Source of the DNA: CAYWMD01 sp964458575
GTDB lineage: Bacteria > Verrucomicrobiota > Verrucomicrobiia > Limisphaerales > JADLHS01
Assembly (NCBI GenBank): GCA_964458575.1
Contig: CAYWMD010000010.1
Location: forward strand, 1 to 64,000
DNA length: 64,000 nucleotides
Reading direction: 5' to 3'
Shown: positions 45,235-53,652 of the stretch, piece by piece
Numbering within the stretch: the first letter of the stretch is position 1
Layout: every line of letters begins with the position of its first letter
Translations under genes and position numbers: made by a program
The notes under the pieces: model-generated
The model's input: only the letters and a program-made list of their open reading frames with translations
Database searches by the model: none
Told to the model about the DNA's origin: nothing

Positions 45235-46242
45235 ATGAAACAAAAACCTCTCGGCAACTCGGGCCTCTCCGCCTCCGTCATCGGTCTCGGCGCGTGGGTG
45301 CTCGGCGGCGGACCAATCTGGGGCACGGACACCGACGACGCGGAATCCGTGCGCACCATCCAGGCCGCGCTCGACCTCGGCATCAACCTCATTGACACCG
45401 CGCCCGCTTACGGTTGGGGGCGCAGCGAACGCGTCGTCGGCCGCGCGCTCAAGGGCCGGCGCGACAAAGCCATTCTCGCCACCAAATGCGGCCTCTGGTG
45501 GGAGGACGCCCGCGGCAGCTTCTTCGCCGATTTCGACGGCAAGAAAATGAACCGCAGCCTCCGGCCCGACACGATCCAGATCGAAATCGAGAACAGCCTG
45601 CGCCGGCTCGACGTGGACTGCATTGACCTCTACCAGACGCATTGGCCCTCCATGCCGCCGGACCACACGCCCATCGCCGACACCATGGCCGTGCTGCTCA
45701 AGCTCAAGCAACAGGGCAAAGTCCGCGCCATCGGCGTTTGCAACGTCTCGCTGGACGAGTTGAAAGAGAACGTCCGGTGCGGCGACATCGCGAGCGACCA
45801 GTTCCGCTACTCGATGCTGCATCGCGAGGCGGAGCGCGACATCCTGCCGCATTGCGCACAAAACCACCTCGCCACGCTCACCTACATGTCGCTCGAACAG
45901 GGCTTGCTCACCGGCAAGATCGGCATGGACCGCGTCTTCCAGCCCGGCGAATTCCGCAGCAACACTTACTGGAACGACTGGCTGATCCCCGTGAATCGCA
46001 AGCGCGTGCTCGACCTGCTCGCGTCGTGGCGCGACATCACGGACAAATACACCTGCACGCTCTCGCAACTCGTCATCGCCTGGACCGCCGCCCAACCCGG
46101 CGTCACGCACGTCCTCGCCGGCGGCCGCAACCTCACGCAAGTCACCGAGAACGCGAAAGCGGGCGAACTGGATCTGGAAACCGCCGACCTGGCGCGCGTC
46201 CGCAAAGATGTGATTGGGCTGGGTGAACCGATGAAAGGCTAA
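45235..46242 (+). CDS. aldo/keto reductase
   Basis: 335 residues from the ATG at 45235 (MKQKPLGNSGLSASVIGLGA); an ORF start at 45109 would run through repeats. Marks are GLGAWVLGGGP, DLGINLIDTAPAYGWGRSE with catalytic Asp-Tyr, KAILATKCGLWW with catalytic Lys, the DLYQTHWP His, GKVRAIGVCNVS, and LSQLVIAWTAAQPGVTHVLAGGRN near the end. NADPH-dependent reduction of an aldehyde or sugar in the cytoplasm. It lies inside the heme protein cluster, so it could act on products of the exported enzymes; that is an inference from position. Confidence 0.93.
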   Translation: MKQKPLGNSGLSASVIGLGAWVLGGGPIWGTDTDDAESVRTIQAALDLGINLIDTAPAYGWGRSERVVGRALKGRRDKAILATKCGLWWEDARGSFFADFDGKKMNRSLRPDTIQIEIENSLRRLDVDCIDLYQTHWPSMPPDHTPIADTMAVLLKLKQQGKVRAIGVCNVSLDELKENVRCGDIASDQFRYSMLHREAERDILPHCAQNHLATLTYMSLEQGLLTGKIGMDRVFQPGEFRSNTYWNDWLIPVNRKRVLDLLASWRDITDKYTCTLSQLVIAWTAAQPGVTHVLAGGRNLTQVTENAKAGELDLETADLARVRKDVIGLGEPMKG

Positions 46243-46246
46243 GGGC

Positions 46247-46684
46247 ATGTCAGATACAACGCATCGCATACTCAAACCCGGATCCCAGATGTACATTGTA
46301 TTGGGAGTTCTGTTCTCGTTCCCAATAGCTCTTATCGGTTGGATGGCCGTCCGCACCGGGCAAGCAGTTGATTGCGCAAGAATCGCGGCATTCGTATTGA
46401 TCGGCTATGGATTGATCTGCCTTTTCCTCTCGCGTAGCCGTGTCGTCGTTACGGCTGACTACATCGCAGTGCGCTCTGCATTCGGCGGCGAGCAAAGGAT
46501 GCAGTTCCATGATGTTGTTGCCTCGTTTGCGATTCCCAGTCGACGCCGCGCCGCTTACATTGAGCTTTATTCAGAAAGGCCCAATGATGATGTGGAGCCT
46601 GCCTTGGTTCTCTCACTCAAGACTCTACGGCACGCGGATATTGGTTGGCTGCAGGAACTCCCACAATTGAAACTGCAACTCTGA
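46247..46684 (+). CDS. small membrane protein with PH-like C-terminal part
   Basis: 145 residues. Two membrane segments (IVLGVLFSFPIALIGWMAV and IAAFVLIGYGLICLFLSR) are followed by a cytoplasmic beta-rich part (VVTADYIAVRSAFGGEQRMQ, FHDVVASFAIPSRRRAAYIE, VLSLKTLRHADIGWLQEL). The pattern of a double membrane hairpin then a PH-like domain is known in several small bacterial membrane proteins. The gene starts five bases after the aldo/keto reductase stop. No family recognised. Confidence 0.7.
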   Translation: MSDTTHRILKPGSQMYIVLGVLFSFPIALIGWMAVRTGQAVDCARIAAFVLIGYGLICLFLSRSRVVVTADYIAVRSAFGGEQRMQFHDVVASFAIPSRRRAAYIELYSERPNDDVEPALVLSLKTLRHADIGWLQELPQLKLQL

Positions 46685-46725
46685 TGAGGGTGGCCTCCAG
46701 AAACATACTTCACCCCGTGCAACCC

Positions 46726-46956
46726 ATGAAAGCTCGAACTGACCAACATAGCCGAGCAACTGCCCTCGGGGCAGTCACGTTCGTCACGCTGCTGCTCACC
46801 ATCTCGCCCGCGACCCCCCGGGAATCCTGGCCGCAGCGCATTGAAGCCGACTGGCTGCTGGCCGAGGAAGTCGTGGCGCAGGATCAACTCGGTGGATTGG
46901 CCGCGGCAAAGGGTGAAGTCGCCACGGAAACGGCAGCTCGAGTTGTTACCAGATGA
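46726..46956 (+). pseudogene. truncated copy of an F5/8C-domain exported protein
   Basis: 76 codons from ATG 46726 with a signal-like start (VTFVTLLLTISPATPRE) and then IEADWLLAEEVVAQDQLGGL, almost the same as TDWLLAEEVAAQDQLGGLV at the start of the F5/8C domain in 49382-52561. The homology ends there, and the frame closes at 46956, overlapping the ATG of the next gene (ATGA). It reads as the 5' end of a former paralogue whose remainder was lost or replaced by the gene that follows. Confidence 0.7.
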
Positions 46957-49379
46957 GAGGGATCGAAACAGTCTTGGCAGGTGTCTTGGTGGCCTTGGCG
47001 GCTTCCGCCGCCGCGCCCGTGCGGTCCAACGCGGAAGTTTCGAGCGACGATTTTGTCCAGTCGCCCGCGCTCGCCGCTCGATTGGTTTCGGGTGGCTTGG
47101 GCTTCGATCAACTCCTCGTTGTTCGCCGCCGCGAATTGAATCCCAGTCACGTTTACACCTATCACGTCGAAGGCTTCGGCGCGGGCGGCGGGCTCTACCT
47201 GGCGTCGCTGAAACCAAACGCCACGCTCAAGGAACTCGTGGCCTCGCCGGACGGCCAGATTCTCGATTGCGACGTTTCGTTCGATGGCCGGGAAATCCTG
47301 TTCAGCTGGCGGCGCACCCAGGGCGAGGGCTATCAGGTTTTCGTCATCAACGCGGACGGTTCGCACCTGCGCCAGCTCACCGACGGCCCGCACCACAATT
47401 ACAACGCCTGCTGGCTGCCCGATGGCGGCATCGCGTTCCTGAGCACGCGGTCGGCGCGGTTCGCGTATTGCTGGATTTCGCCGGTCGGTGTGCTGCATCG
47501 CATGGCGCGCGACGGTTCGCGGGTAACCCGGCTTTCGGCGAACATCGTGAACGACTTCACGCCCAGCGTGCTGGCGGATGGCCGCCTCATTTACTCACGC
47601 TGGGAATACGTGGACAAACCGGCCATCCCGATCCAAAGCCTCTGGACGATCCATCCGGACGGCACGGGGCTGGCGGGATATTTCGGCAATCGCGTGCTGA
47701 GTCCGGCGACGTTCATGGAAGCGCGCTCGATACCGGGCACCGGCAAGGTGCTCTGCCTGCTCACGAGCCATAATGGTCCCTGTCGCGGCGCCATCGGCAT
47801 CGTGGACATCGCTCACGGCAATAATTCCCCGGCTGCCATCCGCAACCTGACACCGGAGGTGCCGATTGGTGAGGTGGACAAGGGCGATGGAAACCGCATT
47901 CGCGGCCCATACGAGAATCCTTTTCCGCTCGATGGTGAGTTGTTCCTCGTTTCCAAACGCGGAACGATCCTGGTGCGCCGCTACGACGATCAGCAAGTGG
48001 CGGTGGCCTTGCCGCGCAATGGCGAACTCGGCTTCTACAATCCGCAGCCGTTGCGTCCACGCGCCCGACCGCCGGTGCTGGCGAGCACTTTGGCGGCGGC
48101 CGCTCCCGAGGCGCCGCTGCGCGAGCCAGCCCGTTTGCCGGGAACGGACGACGACGAGGATCAAGCTCCCGTGACCTGGGCCACGGTGGTCCTCCAAGAC
48201 GTCTATCGCGGCCTCGAACCGCACGTGAAGCGGGGCGAGGTGAAGGAGATTTGCGTGGTTGAAGAAATGCGGAAGGTCGTCCGGACGGACGTGAAGAACC
48301 GGGCTTTCGGTTTCCAGTTCCCGGTGATTTCCTGCGGCGCGACCTACGCCGCCAAGAAAGTGTGGGGCTACGCGCCGGTGGCGGACGACGGTTCGGCCTG
48401 CTTTCAGGTACCGGCGGAACGCCCGGTCTATTTCATGGCCCTCGATGCGGAAGGTCGCGCCGTGCAGCGGATGCGCACGTTCACGCACTTGATGCCCGGC
48501 GAGAAGCAGGGTTGCATCGGCTGCCACGAACCCCGTCAGCAAGTCGTCGCGGCCCCGCGTTCCCTGCCGCGCGCATCGGACCGGCTTCGGCCACCGGATT
48601 GGGGCGAGGGTGTTGGTTTCGATTACGCCCGGATTGTCCAGCCGGTCCTCGACACGCACTGCGTGAAATGTCACAGCGGCCCAACGCCGCCCGCCAAGGT
48701 GGACCTCTGCGGCGACGTGACGGATTTCTTCAACGTCAGCTACGAAACCCTCGCCCGGGGTCGCAAACGCAAGGGCGAAGCCGAGTGGGACAGTCCGTAC
48801 GTGAACTGGATTCCCACTTACAACGGCATGGAGCAAAACATCCTCGAAGTCACGCCGAAGGCTTGGGGCTCGCCACGCAGCCAGCTCGCCGAACTCCTCG
48901 TGAACGGCCATCCCGATACGAACGGCGCGCCGCGCCTGAAAATGGCGGCGTCCGAAATCCGACGCGTGCTGGCATGGATTGACCTGAACGTGCCCTACTA
49001 CGGCACGAGCGAGACCACGCATCCTGAAACAGTGGGCTGCCGCCGCATCTATCCCGCGGCGTTGGACAAAACCCTGGCCGAGGTGGCGACGCGCCGCTGC
49101 GCTGAATGTCACGACGGCGGCAAGGTCCCGCGCCAATTCTGGACCCGCATCAGCAACCCGGAGTTGAACAGTTTCCTGCTGGCGCCGCTCGCGAAAGCAG
49201 CCGGTGGCAGTGCCGTGTGTGGGAAAATCGTTTTCGCTTCCACCGCCGATCCGGATTACCTCGCGATCCGGCGGACCTTTGACACCGTGCTTGCCCAGTT
49301 GCGCGAGCGTCCGCGCACCGACATGGCAGGCGCGAGGCCAGCGGTGGTGGATCGTTCCTGTCTCGGCAAATTGGATTGA
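46953..49379 (+). CDS. exported propeller-triheme protein, hydrazine synthase alpha-like architecture
   Basis: 808 residues. The signal peptide is TVLAGVLVALAASAAAPV. Propeller region to about residue 390 (DCDVSFDGREILFSWRRTQG, HNYNACWLPDGGIAFLSTRS, DGRLIYSRWEYVDKPAIPIQ). The middle domain is VVLQDVYRGLEPHVKRGEVK to the segment VWGYAPVADDGSACFQVPAE, ending in heme site CIGCH (521). Further sites are CVKCH (570) and CAECH (716). Its sequence is paralogous to 42375-44873 and to the two genes that follow. It overlaps the truncated F5/8C fragment by ATGA at its start and ends two bases before the start of 49382. Predicted periplasmic multiheme oxidoreductase; substrate unknown. Confidence 0.82.
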   Translation: MRGIETVLAGVLVALAASAAAPVRSNAEVSSDDFVQSPALAARLVSGGLGFDQLLVVRRRELNPSHVYTYHVEGFGAGGGLYLASLKPNATLKELVASPDGQILDCDVSFDGREILFSWRRTQGEGYQVFVINADGSHLRQLTDGPHHNYNACWLPDGGIAFLSTRSARFAYCWISPVGVLHRMARDGSRVTRLSANIVNDFTPSVLADGRLIYSRWEYVDKPAIPIQSLWTIHPDGTGLAGYFGNRVLSPATFMEARSIPGTGKVLCLLTSHNGPCRGAIGIVDIAHGNNSPAAIRNLTPEVPIGEVDKGDGNRIRGPYENPFPLDGELFLVSKRGTILVRRYDDQQVAVALPRNGELGFYNPQPLRPRARPPVLASTLAAAAPEAPLREPARLPGTDDDEDQAPVTWATVVLQDVYRGLEPHVKRGEVKEICVVEEMRKVVRTDVKNRAFGFQFPVISCGATYAAKKVWGYAPVADDGSACFQVPAERPVYFMALDAEGRAVQRMRTFTHLMPGEKQGCIGCHEPRQQVVAAPRSLPRASDRLRPPDWGEGVGFDYARIVQPVLDTHCVKCHSGPTPPAKVDLCGDVTDFFNVSYETLARGRKRKGEAEWDSPYVNWIPTYNGMEQNILEVTPKAWGSPRSQLAELLVNGHPDTNGAPRLKMAASEIRRVLAWIDLNVPYYGTSETTHPETVGCRRIYPAALDKTLAEVATRRCAECHDGGKVPRQFWTRISNPELNSFLLAPLAKAAGGSAVCGKIVFASTADPDYLAIRRTFDTVLAQLRERPRTDMAGARPAVVDRSCLGKLD

Positions 49380-49381
49380 TC

Positions 49382-52300
49382 ATGAAAAAACTCCTGAATC
49401 CCCGTGGCGGCGGACTCGAGTCCGCTTCAACTTCCCCCAAGGCAACGCGGGCACGCCGTCACTGCCCTGAACTCCTGGCGATTCTGATGGCCTTGGCCGC
49501 AACCTGGCCGGCTCAGGCCATCGAACGCGCTGCGTGGCAGGAGCACGTCAAAACGGATTGGCTGCTGGCCGAGGAAGTCGCGGCACAGGATCAACTCGGC
49601 GGGTTGGTCACGACGAAAGCCGACGCCGCCGGCGGTTGCGACGGCATCAAGAACGGCGAGTGGGGTTTTCACACGGACAATTCGAAGAACCCGTGGTGGC
49701 AGGTGGATTTGGGTTCGGCGCAAAGCCTCGCGCGCGTGGTGATTTGGAATCGCACCTCGACCGCCGAACGCGCGACGCGCATCAAAGTGCTGCTCTCGGA
49801 CGACGGCAAAGAGTTCCGGCAAGTGTATCAGCATGACGGCACGGTGTTCTTCGGCTTCCAGGACAAGAAGCCGTTGGTGGTGACCTTGTCGAACGAGTCA
49901 GCGCGGTTCGTACGTGTTGCCTTGCCGGGCACGAGTTTCTTTGATCTCGACGAGGTGGAAGTTTTTGGCGTTGCCGATACGGCGAAGAATCTCGCTCTCA
50001 ACCAACCGGCGGATCAATCCAGTGTTTCGCAATGGTCCGTCTCGCACGAGAAGACGAAGGCGGTGGATTGGGCGGCGCGCACTCGGGAGATTTTGGCGGT
50101 GTGCGAGAAGTTGGCTCGTGAGGTAGCGCAGGTTTCCAAACCTGCCGTATCGCAAATTTCCAAATCTGCGGGCGGCGCGAAAGCGGTTGACTCGAACGGC
50201 ACACTCTCCCTCACCCCGGCCCTCTCCCGCTGGGAGAGGGAGAATTATCCGCCGGTCTCAGGAGAATCAGAAGTCGGAGATAACTCGAAAGACTCGCGAG
50301 CAAATCAGCACGCCCGAAGGCTGTCCCCTCTCCCTCAGGGAGAGGGTCAGGGTGAGGGTGAACGCCACGCACTTGCAACGATTGCCAAGTTAAGGAAGAA
50401 ACTCTCCAACCTGCCAACCAGCCAATCCGCCCAGCCGCTTTTCCTCGAGGCCCGGCGTCTCCAACGCCAGCTCGCTTTGCGCAATCCGCTGCTGCGCGAC
50501 TTCGACACGCTGATCTTCACGAAGCGCGTCCCGGGCAGCTTCAATCACATGTCGGATCAATATTACGGCTGGTGGTCCAAACCCGGCGGCGGGATTTTCC
50601 GGCTGCGCGGTCTCACCAGCGATTCGCCGACCGAGCAATGCATCACAACGGCATTCAAAGAACCCGGCAGCTTCCTGCGCCCGACGCTTTCTTACGACGG
50701 CAAGAAAGTCCTGTTCGCGTGGTGTCGCTACTACGCCCATCTCGCGGCGGAAACCAACAAGCTCGACAAGGCGAACGTGCCGGAGGATGCGTTCTATCAC
50801 CTGTTCGAGATGAACCTCGATGGCTCAGGCCTGCGCCAGATTACGCGCGGCAAGTACGACGACTTCGACGGGCGTTACCTGCCGGATGGTCGCATTGTGT
50901 TTCTCAGCACGCGGCGCGGCCAAGCGTTGCAAGTTGGTCGCGAGAGCGCGGCGCGCACCTTGGCGCAGCCCGACCGGCCCGATTGTTACGTGCGTTGCGG
51001 TGGCGGCCCGGAACGGCCCGTGGCGGTTTACACGCTGCACACGATGAACGCCGACGGCTCGGACCTCGTCGCCATTTCGCCGTTCGAGATGTTTGAATGG
51101 ACGCCGGAGATCGGGCGCGACGGTCGCATCCTCTACTCGCGCTGGGATTACATTGACCGCGACAACATGCCTTACATGGGCCTCTGGGCGATGAATCCTG
51201 ACGGCACGGACGCGCGGATGGTTTTCAAGAACTACACCAAAGCGCCGCATTGCACGTTCGAGGCGAAACCGATTCCCGGTTCGCACAAAATCATTTTCAC
51301 CGGCAGTGGCCACCACGCACAGACGATGGGCAGTCTCGTGCTGCTCGATCCGAGCGTTGGTTGGGACGGCAACGATCCCATGACGCGTCTGACGCCGGAA
51401 GTGGTGTTTCCGGAGATCGAGGGCTGGCCGGCCACGTCTTACGCCAACCCGTGGCCGTTGAGCGAGCGCTTCCATCTCGTCGCGTGGGGCGCGGAGGGCT
51501 ACCTCGTGCAGGGCAAGCCGGGTTGGGATCGCTGGCACGCCGTGCAGCGCCCACGCAACGGCATGGCGCTGTATCTTTACGACGCCGCCACGCGCACGCG
51601 CGAGTTGCTTTGGAGCGACGAAAAGATTTCCTGCGGCGATCCGATTCCCGTCCGTCCGCGCGAACGTCCGCCGGCCATTGCGACTCAACTTGCCGACAGC
51701 GCGGCGAAGGAAGGCCGCTTCCTGATGAGCGATGTGTATCGCGGTTTGAGCGGCGTGCAGCGCGGCGAAATCAAATCGCTCCGCATCGTGGCCGTGCCGG
51801 CGAAGACGCATCCGACAATGAACTTCCCCAAACTCGGCATCACGCGCGACGACCCCGGCAAGTGCGTGCTCGGCACGGTCCCGGTCGAGACGGATGGCTC
51901 GGCGTATTTCCGTGTGCCGGCGGGTGTGATTGTGTTTTTGCAGGCGCTCGATGCCAGCGGCGTGGCCGTGCAAACCATGCGAAGCACAACGCACGTCCAA
52001 CCCGGCCAGACGCTGAGCTGCATCGGTTGCCACGAATCGCGCCAGCAAGCGCCGCCCACGAAACTGGCGCTCGCCAGTTTGCGTCAACCTTCGCCGCTGA
52101 CTGCCGGGCCGGAAGGCTCCTGGCCGTTGCGCTTTGATCAGCTCGTCCAACCGGTATTGGACCGCCAATGTGTCAATTGCCACAACCCGCAAGCCACCAA
52201 CGCCGTGGCCGCGAAGTTCGATCTCTCACCGGACAAGGCGTATTACACGCTGATCGGTTACGGGAAGCCGAATGTGCAGGATCAGGTTTGGGACGCTTAC

Positions 52301-52561
52301 CGGCGCGGGTTCTCGGTGGCCGGCGATGGCATCGCGCAACGCAGCGTGCTGTGGGCGTTGTTGGACGCGCCGCAAGCGCATTACGACGTGCGCCTCGACG
52401 CGGACGAGCGCGAGCGGCTGCTCACGTGGCTGGACACCTACGCCCAACGGCTCGGTCATTTCAGCGATGAACAGGAGCGGGAGCTCATTGAGTTGCGCCG
52501 TGCCTGCGCCGGGTTGCTGATTGAGCGCCACGGCAAACAAACCGCGGCGATGCAACCGTGA
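49382..52561 (+). CDS. exported F5/8C-propeller-diheme protein, hydrazine synthase alpha-like
   Basis: 1059 residues from ATG 49382. Signal peptide ending near WPAQA. An F5/8 type C (discoidin) domain covers about residues 60-200 (CDGIKNGEWGFHTDNSKNPW, WWQVDLGSAQSLARVVIWNR, LVVTLSNESARFVRVALPG), followed by a linker that carries two repeat insertions (50124-50172 and 50203-50360, in frame), then propeller (~400-700; RPTLSYDGKKVLFAWCRYYA, DGRILYSRWDYIDRDNMPY), a middle domain (MSDVYRGLSGVQRGEIKSLR, LGTVPVETDGSAYFRVPAG) ending with heme site CIGCH (880), and a second site CVNCH (930). F5/8C usually binds carbohydrate, so a polysaccharide-targeted redox role is plausible. Its stop overlaps the next gene start. 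Confidence 0.82.
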   Translation: MKKLLNPRGGGLESASTSPKATRARRHCPELLAILMALAATWPAQAIERAAWQEHVKTDWLLAEEVAAQDQLGGLVTTKADAAGGCDGIKNGEWGFHTDNSKNPWWQVDLGSAQSLARVVIWNRTSTAERATRIKVLLSDDGKEFRQVYQHDGTVFFGFQDKKPLVVTLSNESARFVRVALPGTSFFDLDEVEVFGVADTAKNLALNQPADQSSVSQWSVSHEKTKAVDWAARTREILAVCEKLAREVAQVSKPAVSQISKSAGGAKAVDSNGTLSLTPALSRWERENYPPVSGESEVGDNSKDSRANQHARRLSPLPQGEGQGEGERHALATIAKLRKKLSNLPTSQSAQPLFLEARRLQRQLALRNPLLRDFDTLIFTKRVPGSFNHMSDQYYGWWSKPGGGIFRLRGLTSDSPTEQCITTAFKEPGSFLRPTLSYDGKKVLFAWCRYYAHLAAETNKLDKANVPEDAFYHLFEMNLDGSGLRQITRGKYDDFDGRYLPDGRIVFLSTRRGQALQVGRESAARTLAQPDRPDCYVRCGGGPERPVAVYTLHTMNADGSDLVAISPFEMFEWTPEIGRDGRILYSRWDYIDRDNMPYMGLWAMNPDGTDARMVFKNYTKAPHCTFEAKPIPGSHKIIFTGSGHHAQTMGSLVLLDPSVGWDGNDPMTRLTPEVVFPEIEGWPATSYANPWPLSERFHLVAWGAEGYLVQGKPGWDRWHAVQRPRNGMALYLYDAATRTRELLWSDEKISCGDPIPVRPRERPPAIATQLADSAAKEGRFLMSDVYRGLSGVQRGEIKSLRIVAVPAKTHPTMNFPKLGITRDDPGKCVLGTVPVETDGSAYFRVPAGVIVFLQALDASGVAVQTMRSTTHVQPGQTLSCIGCHESRQQAPPTKLALASLRQPSPLTAGPEGSWPLRFDQLVQPVLDRQCVNCHNPQATNAVAAKFDLSPDKAYYTLIGYGKPNVQDQVWDAYRRGFSVAGDGIAQRSVLWALLDAPQAHYDVRLDADERERLLTWLDTYAQRLGHFSDEQERELIELRRACAGLLIERHGKQTAAMQP
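50124..50172. repeat. half palindrome, family F, inside the F5/8C heme gene
   Basis: One arm, beginning GTAGCGCAGGTTTCC and with hairpins CAGGTTtccAAACCTG and CAAATTtccAAATCTG. Read in frame as AQVSKPAVSQISKSAGG. A full pair is at 52591-52706. Confidence 0.8.
50203..50360. repeat. REPIN-like palindrome, family D, inside the F5/8C heme gene
   Basis: Full doublet (CCTCACCCCGGCCCTCTCCC and the complementary CCCTCTCCCTCAGGGAGAGG arm, with a spacer of about 90 bp) lying in frame in the linker after the F5/8C domain. It encodes a segment from LTPALSRWERE to LPQGEGQGEGE. The reading frame is the same before and after, so it is tolerated as a linker. Confidence 0.93.
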
Positions 52562-53643
52562 TGAACCTAGCGGCTTGCATTGCCAGTGACGTAGCGCAGA
52601 TTGGCAATCTGCTGTATCGCCGACTGGCAGTCGGCAAACCGGTCATCGCGCGCGTCCACCCGCAGATTACCAATCTGCGACACAGCAGACTGCCAGTCTG
52701 CGCTACTGCGACGGAGGCTCATCCGCGTAACAGTATTGCCAGGCTTGGGGTGATTGTAGCTTTGGCCATGGGTCTTTTGTGCGGCTCAGCTCGCGCCGAA
52801 CCGACCAACACCCACCGCTTCGCCTGCACGGATTACACGCAGGGCAAGGTCTTCATCGTCGCGGCTGACGGAGGAGTCGAGTGGGAGTACCAGACCAAGA
52901 GTTGCAACGACCTCTGGGTGTTGCCCAACGGCAATCTGCTGTTTAACACCGGACGCGGCGTCCGGGAAGTCACGCGCGCCAAGCAGGTCGTGTTCGATTA
53001 CCAATCGAAGAGCGAAATCTACGCGTGCCAGCGGCTGACGAACGGCAACACGTTCATCGGCGAGTGCAACAGTGGTCGCCTGCTCGAGGTCGAGCCGTCC
53101 GGGCGGATTGCGAAGGAAGTGCGGCTGCTGCCCGAAGGCAAGGACGGCGGCCATCTTTACATGCGCAACGCGCGCAGGCTGGCGAACGGGCATTACCTCG
53201 TTACGCATTACGGCGAGCAGGTCGTGCGCGAATACGATGCCGACGGCAAGGTTGTGCTCACCATTCCGGCGGCGGGCGGTCCGCACAGCGCGGCGCGATT
53301 GCCGAACGGAAACACGGTGATCACTTGTGGCGACCAACCCGGCGGCGCGCGGGTGTTTGAAGTAGACCAGGCGGGCAAGGTGGTCTGGCAGGTGCAGGGC
53401 GACGAACTGCCCGGCATCAGCTTGAAGTTCATCGCGGGTTTTCATCGCCTGCCGAATGGCAACACGGTCATCGCCAACTGGCTCGGTCACGGTCAGTTTG
53501 GCAAAGCGCCGCATGTCATTGAGATCACACCGGACAAACGCGTCGTGTGGACTTCGGCCAATCACGAAAAGATGCGGACGGTGTCGAGCGTGCAGGTGTT
53601 GGATGTGAAGGGCGACGCGACGTGCGGGGAAATCTGGCATTGA
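52561..53643 (+). CDS. exported NHL/PQQ-like beta-propeller protein
   Basis: 360 residues from ATG 52561 (the preceding GTG 52558 adds one residue). The mature protein is a propeller of repeated units (LWVLPNGNLLFNTGRGVREV, CQRLTNGNTFIGECNSGRLL, RLANGHYLVTHYGEQVVREY, RLPNGNTVITCGDQPGGARV, RLPNGNTVIANWLGHGQFGK), seven blades or so, with conserved N-G-N-T turns. The N-terminus before the hydrophobic MGLLCGSARA has about 40 residues encoded by a palindromic repeat (52591-52706), so the signal's n-region is abnormally long. The stop of the previous gene overlaps the start (GTGATGA). Likely a periplasmic accessory or substrate-binding propeller of the cluster. Confidence 0.8.
   Translation: MNLAACIASDVAQIGNLLYRRLAVGKPVIARVHPQITNLRHSRLPVCATATEAHPRNSIARLGVIVALAMGLLCGSARAEPTNTHRFACTDYTQGKVFIVAADGGVEWEYQTKSCNDLWVLPNGNLLFNTGRGVREVTRAKQVVFDYQSKSEIYACQRLTNGNTFIGECNSGRLLEVEPSGRIAKEVRLLPEGKDGGHLYMRNARRLANGHYLVTHYGEQVVREYDADGKVVLTIPAAGGPHSAARLPNGNTVITCGDQPGGARVFEVDQAGKVVWQVQGDELPGISLKFIAGFHRLPNGNTVIANWLGHGQFGKAPHVIEITPDKRVVWTSANHEKMRTVSSVQVLDVKGDATCGEIWH
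52591..52706. repeat. REPIN-like palindrome, family F, in a signal-peptide region
   Basis: Left arm begins GTAGCGCAGATTGGCAATCT and the right arm ends with the complement CAGTCTGCGCTAC; each arm holds two hairpins. In frame in the propeller gene, encoding most of the residues between the first MNLAACIASD and the region before the hydrophobic signal core. Confidence 0.9.
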
Positions 53644-53652
53644 GGGATATTT

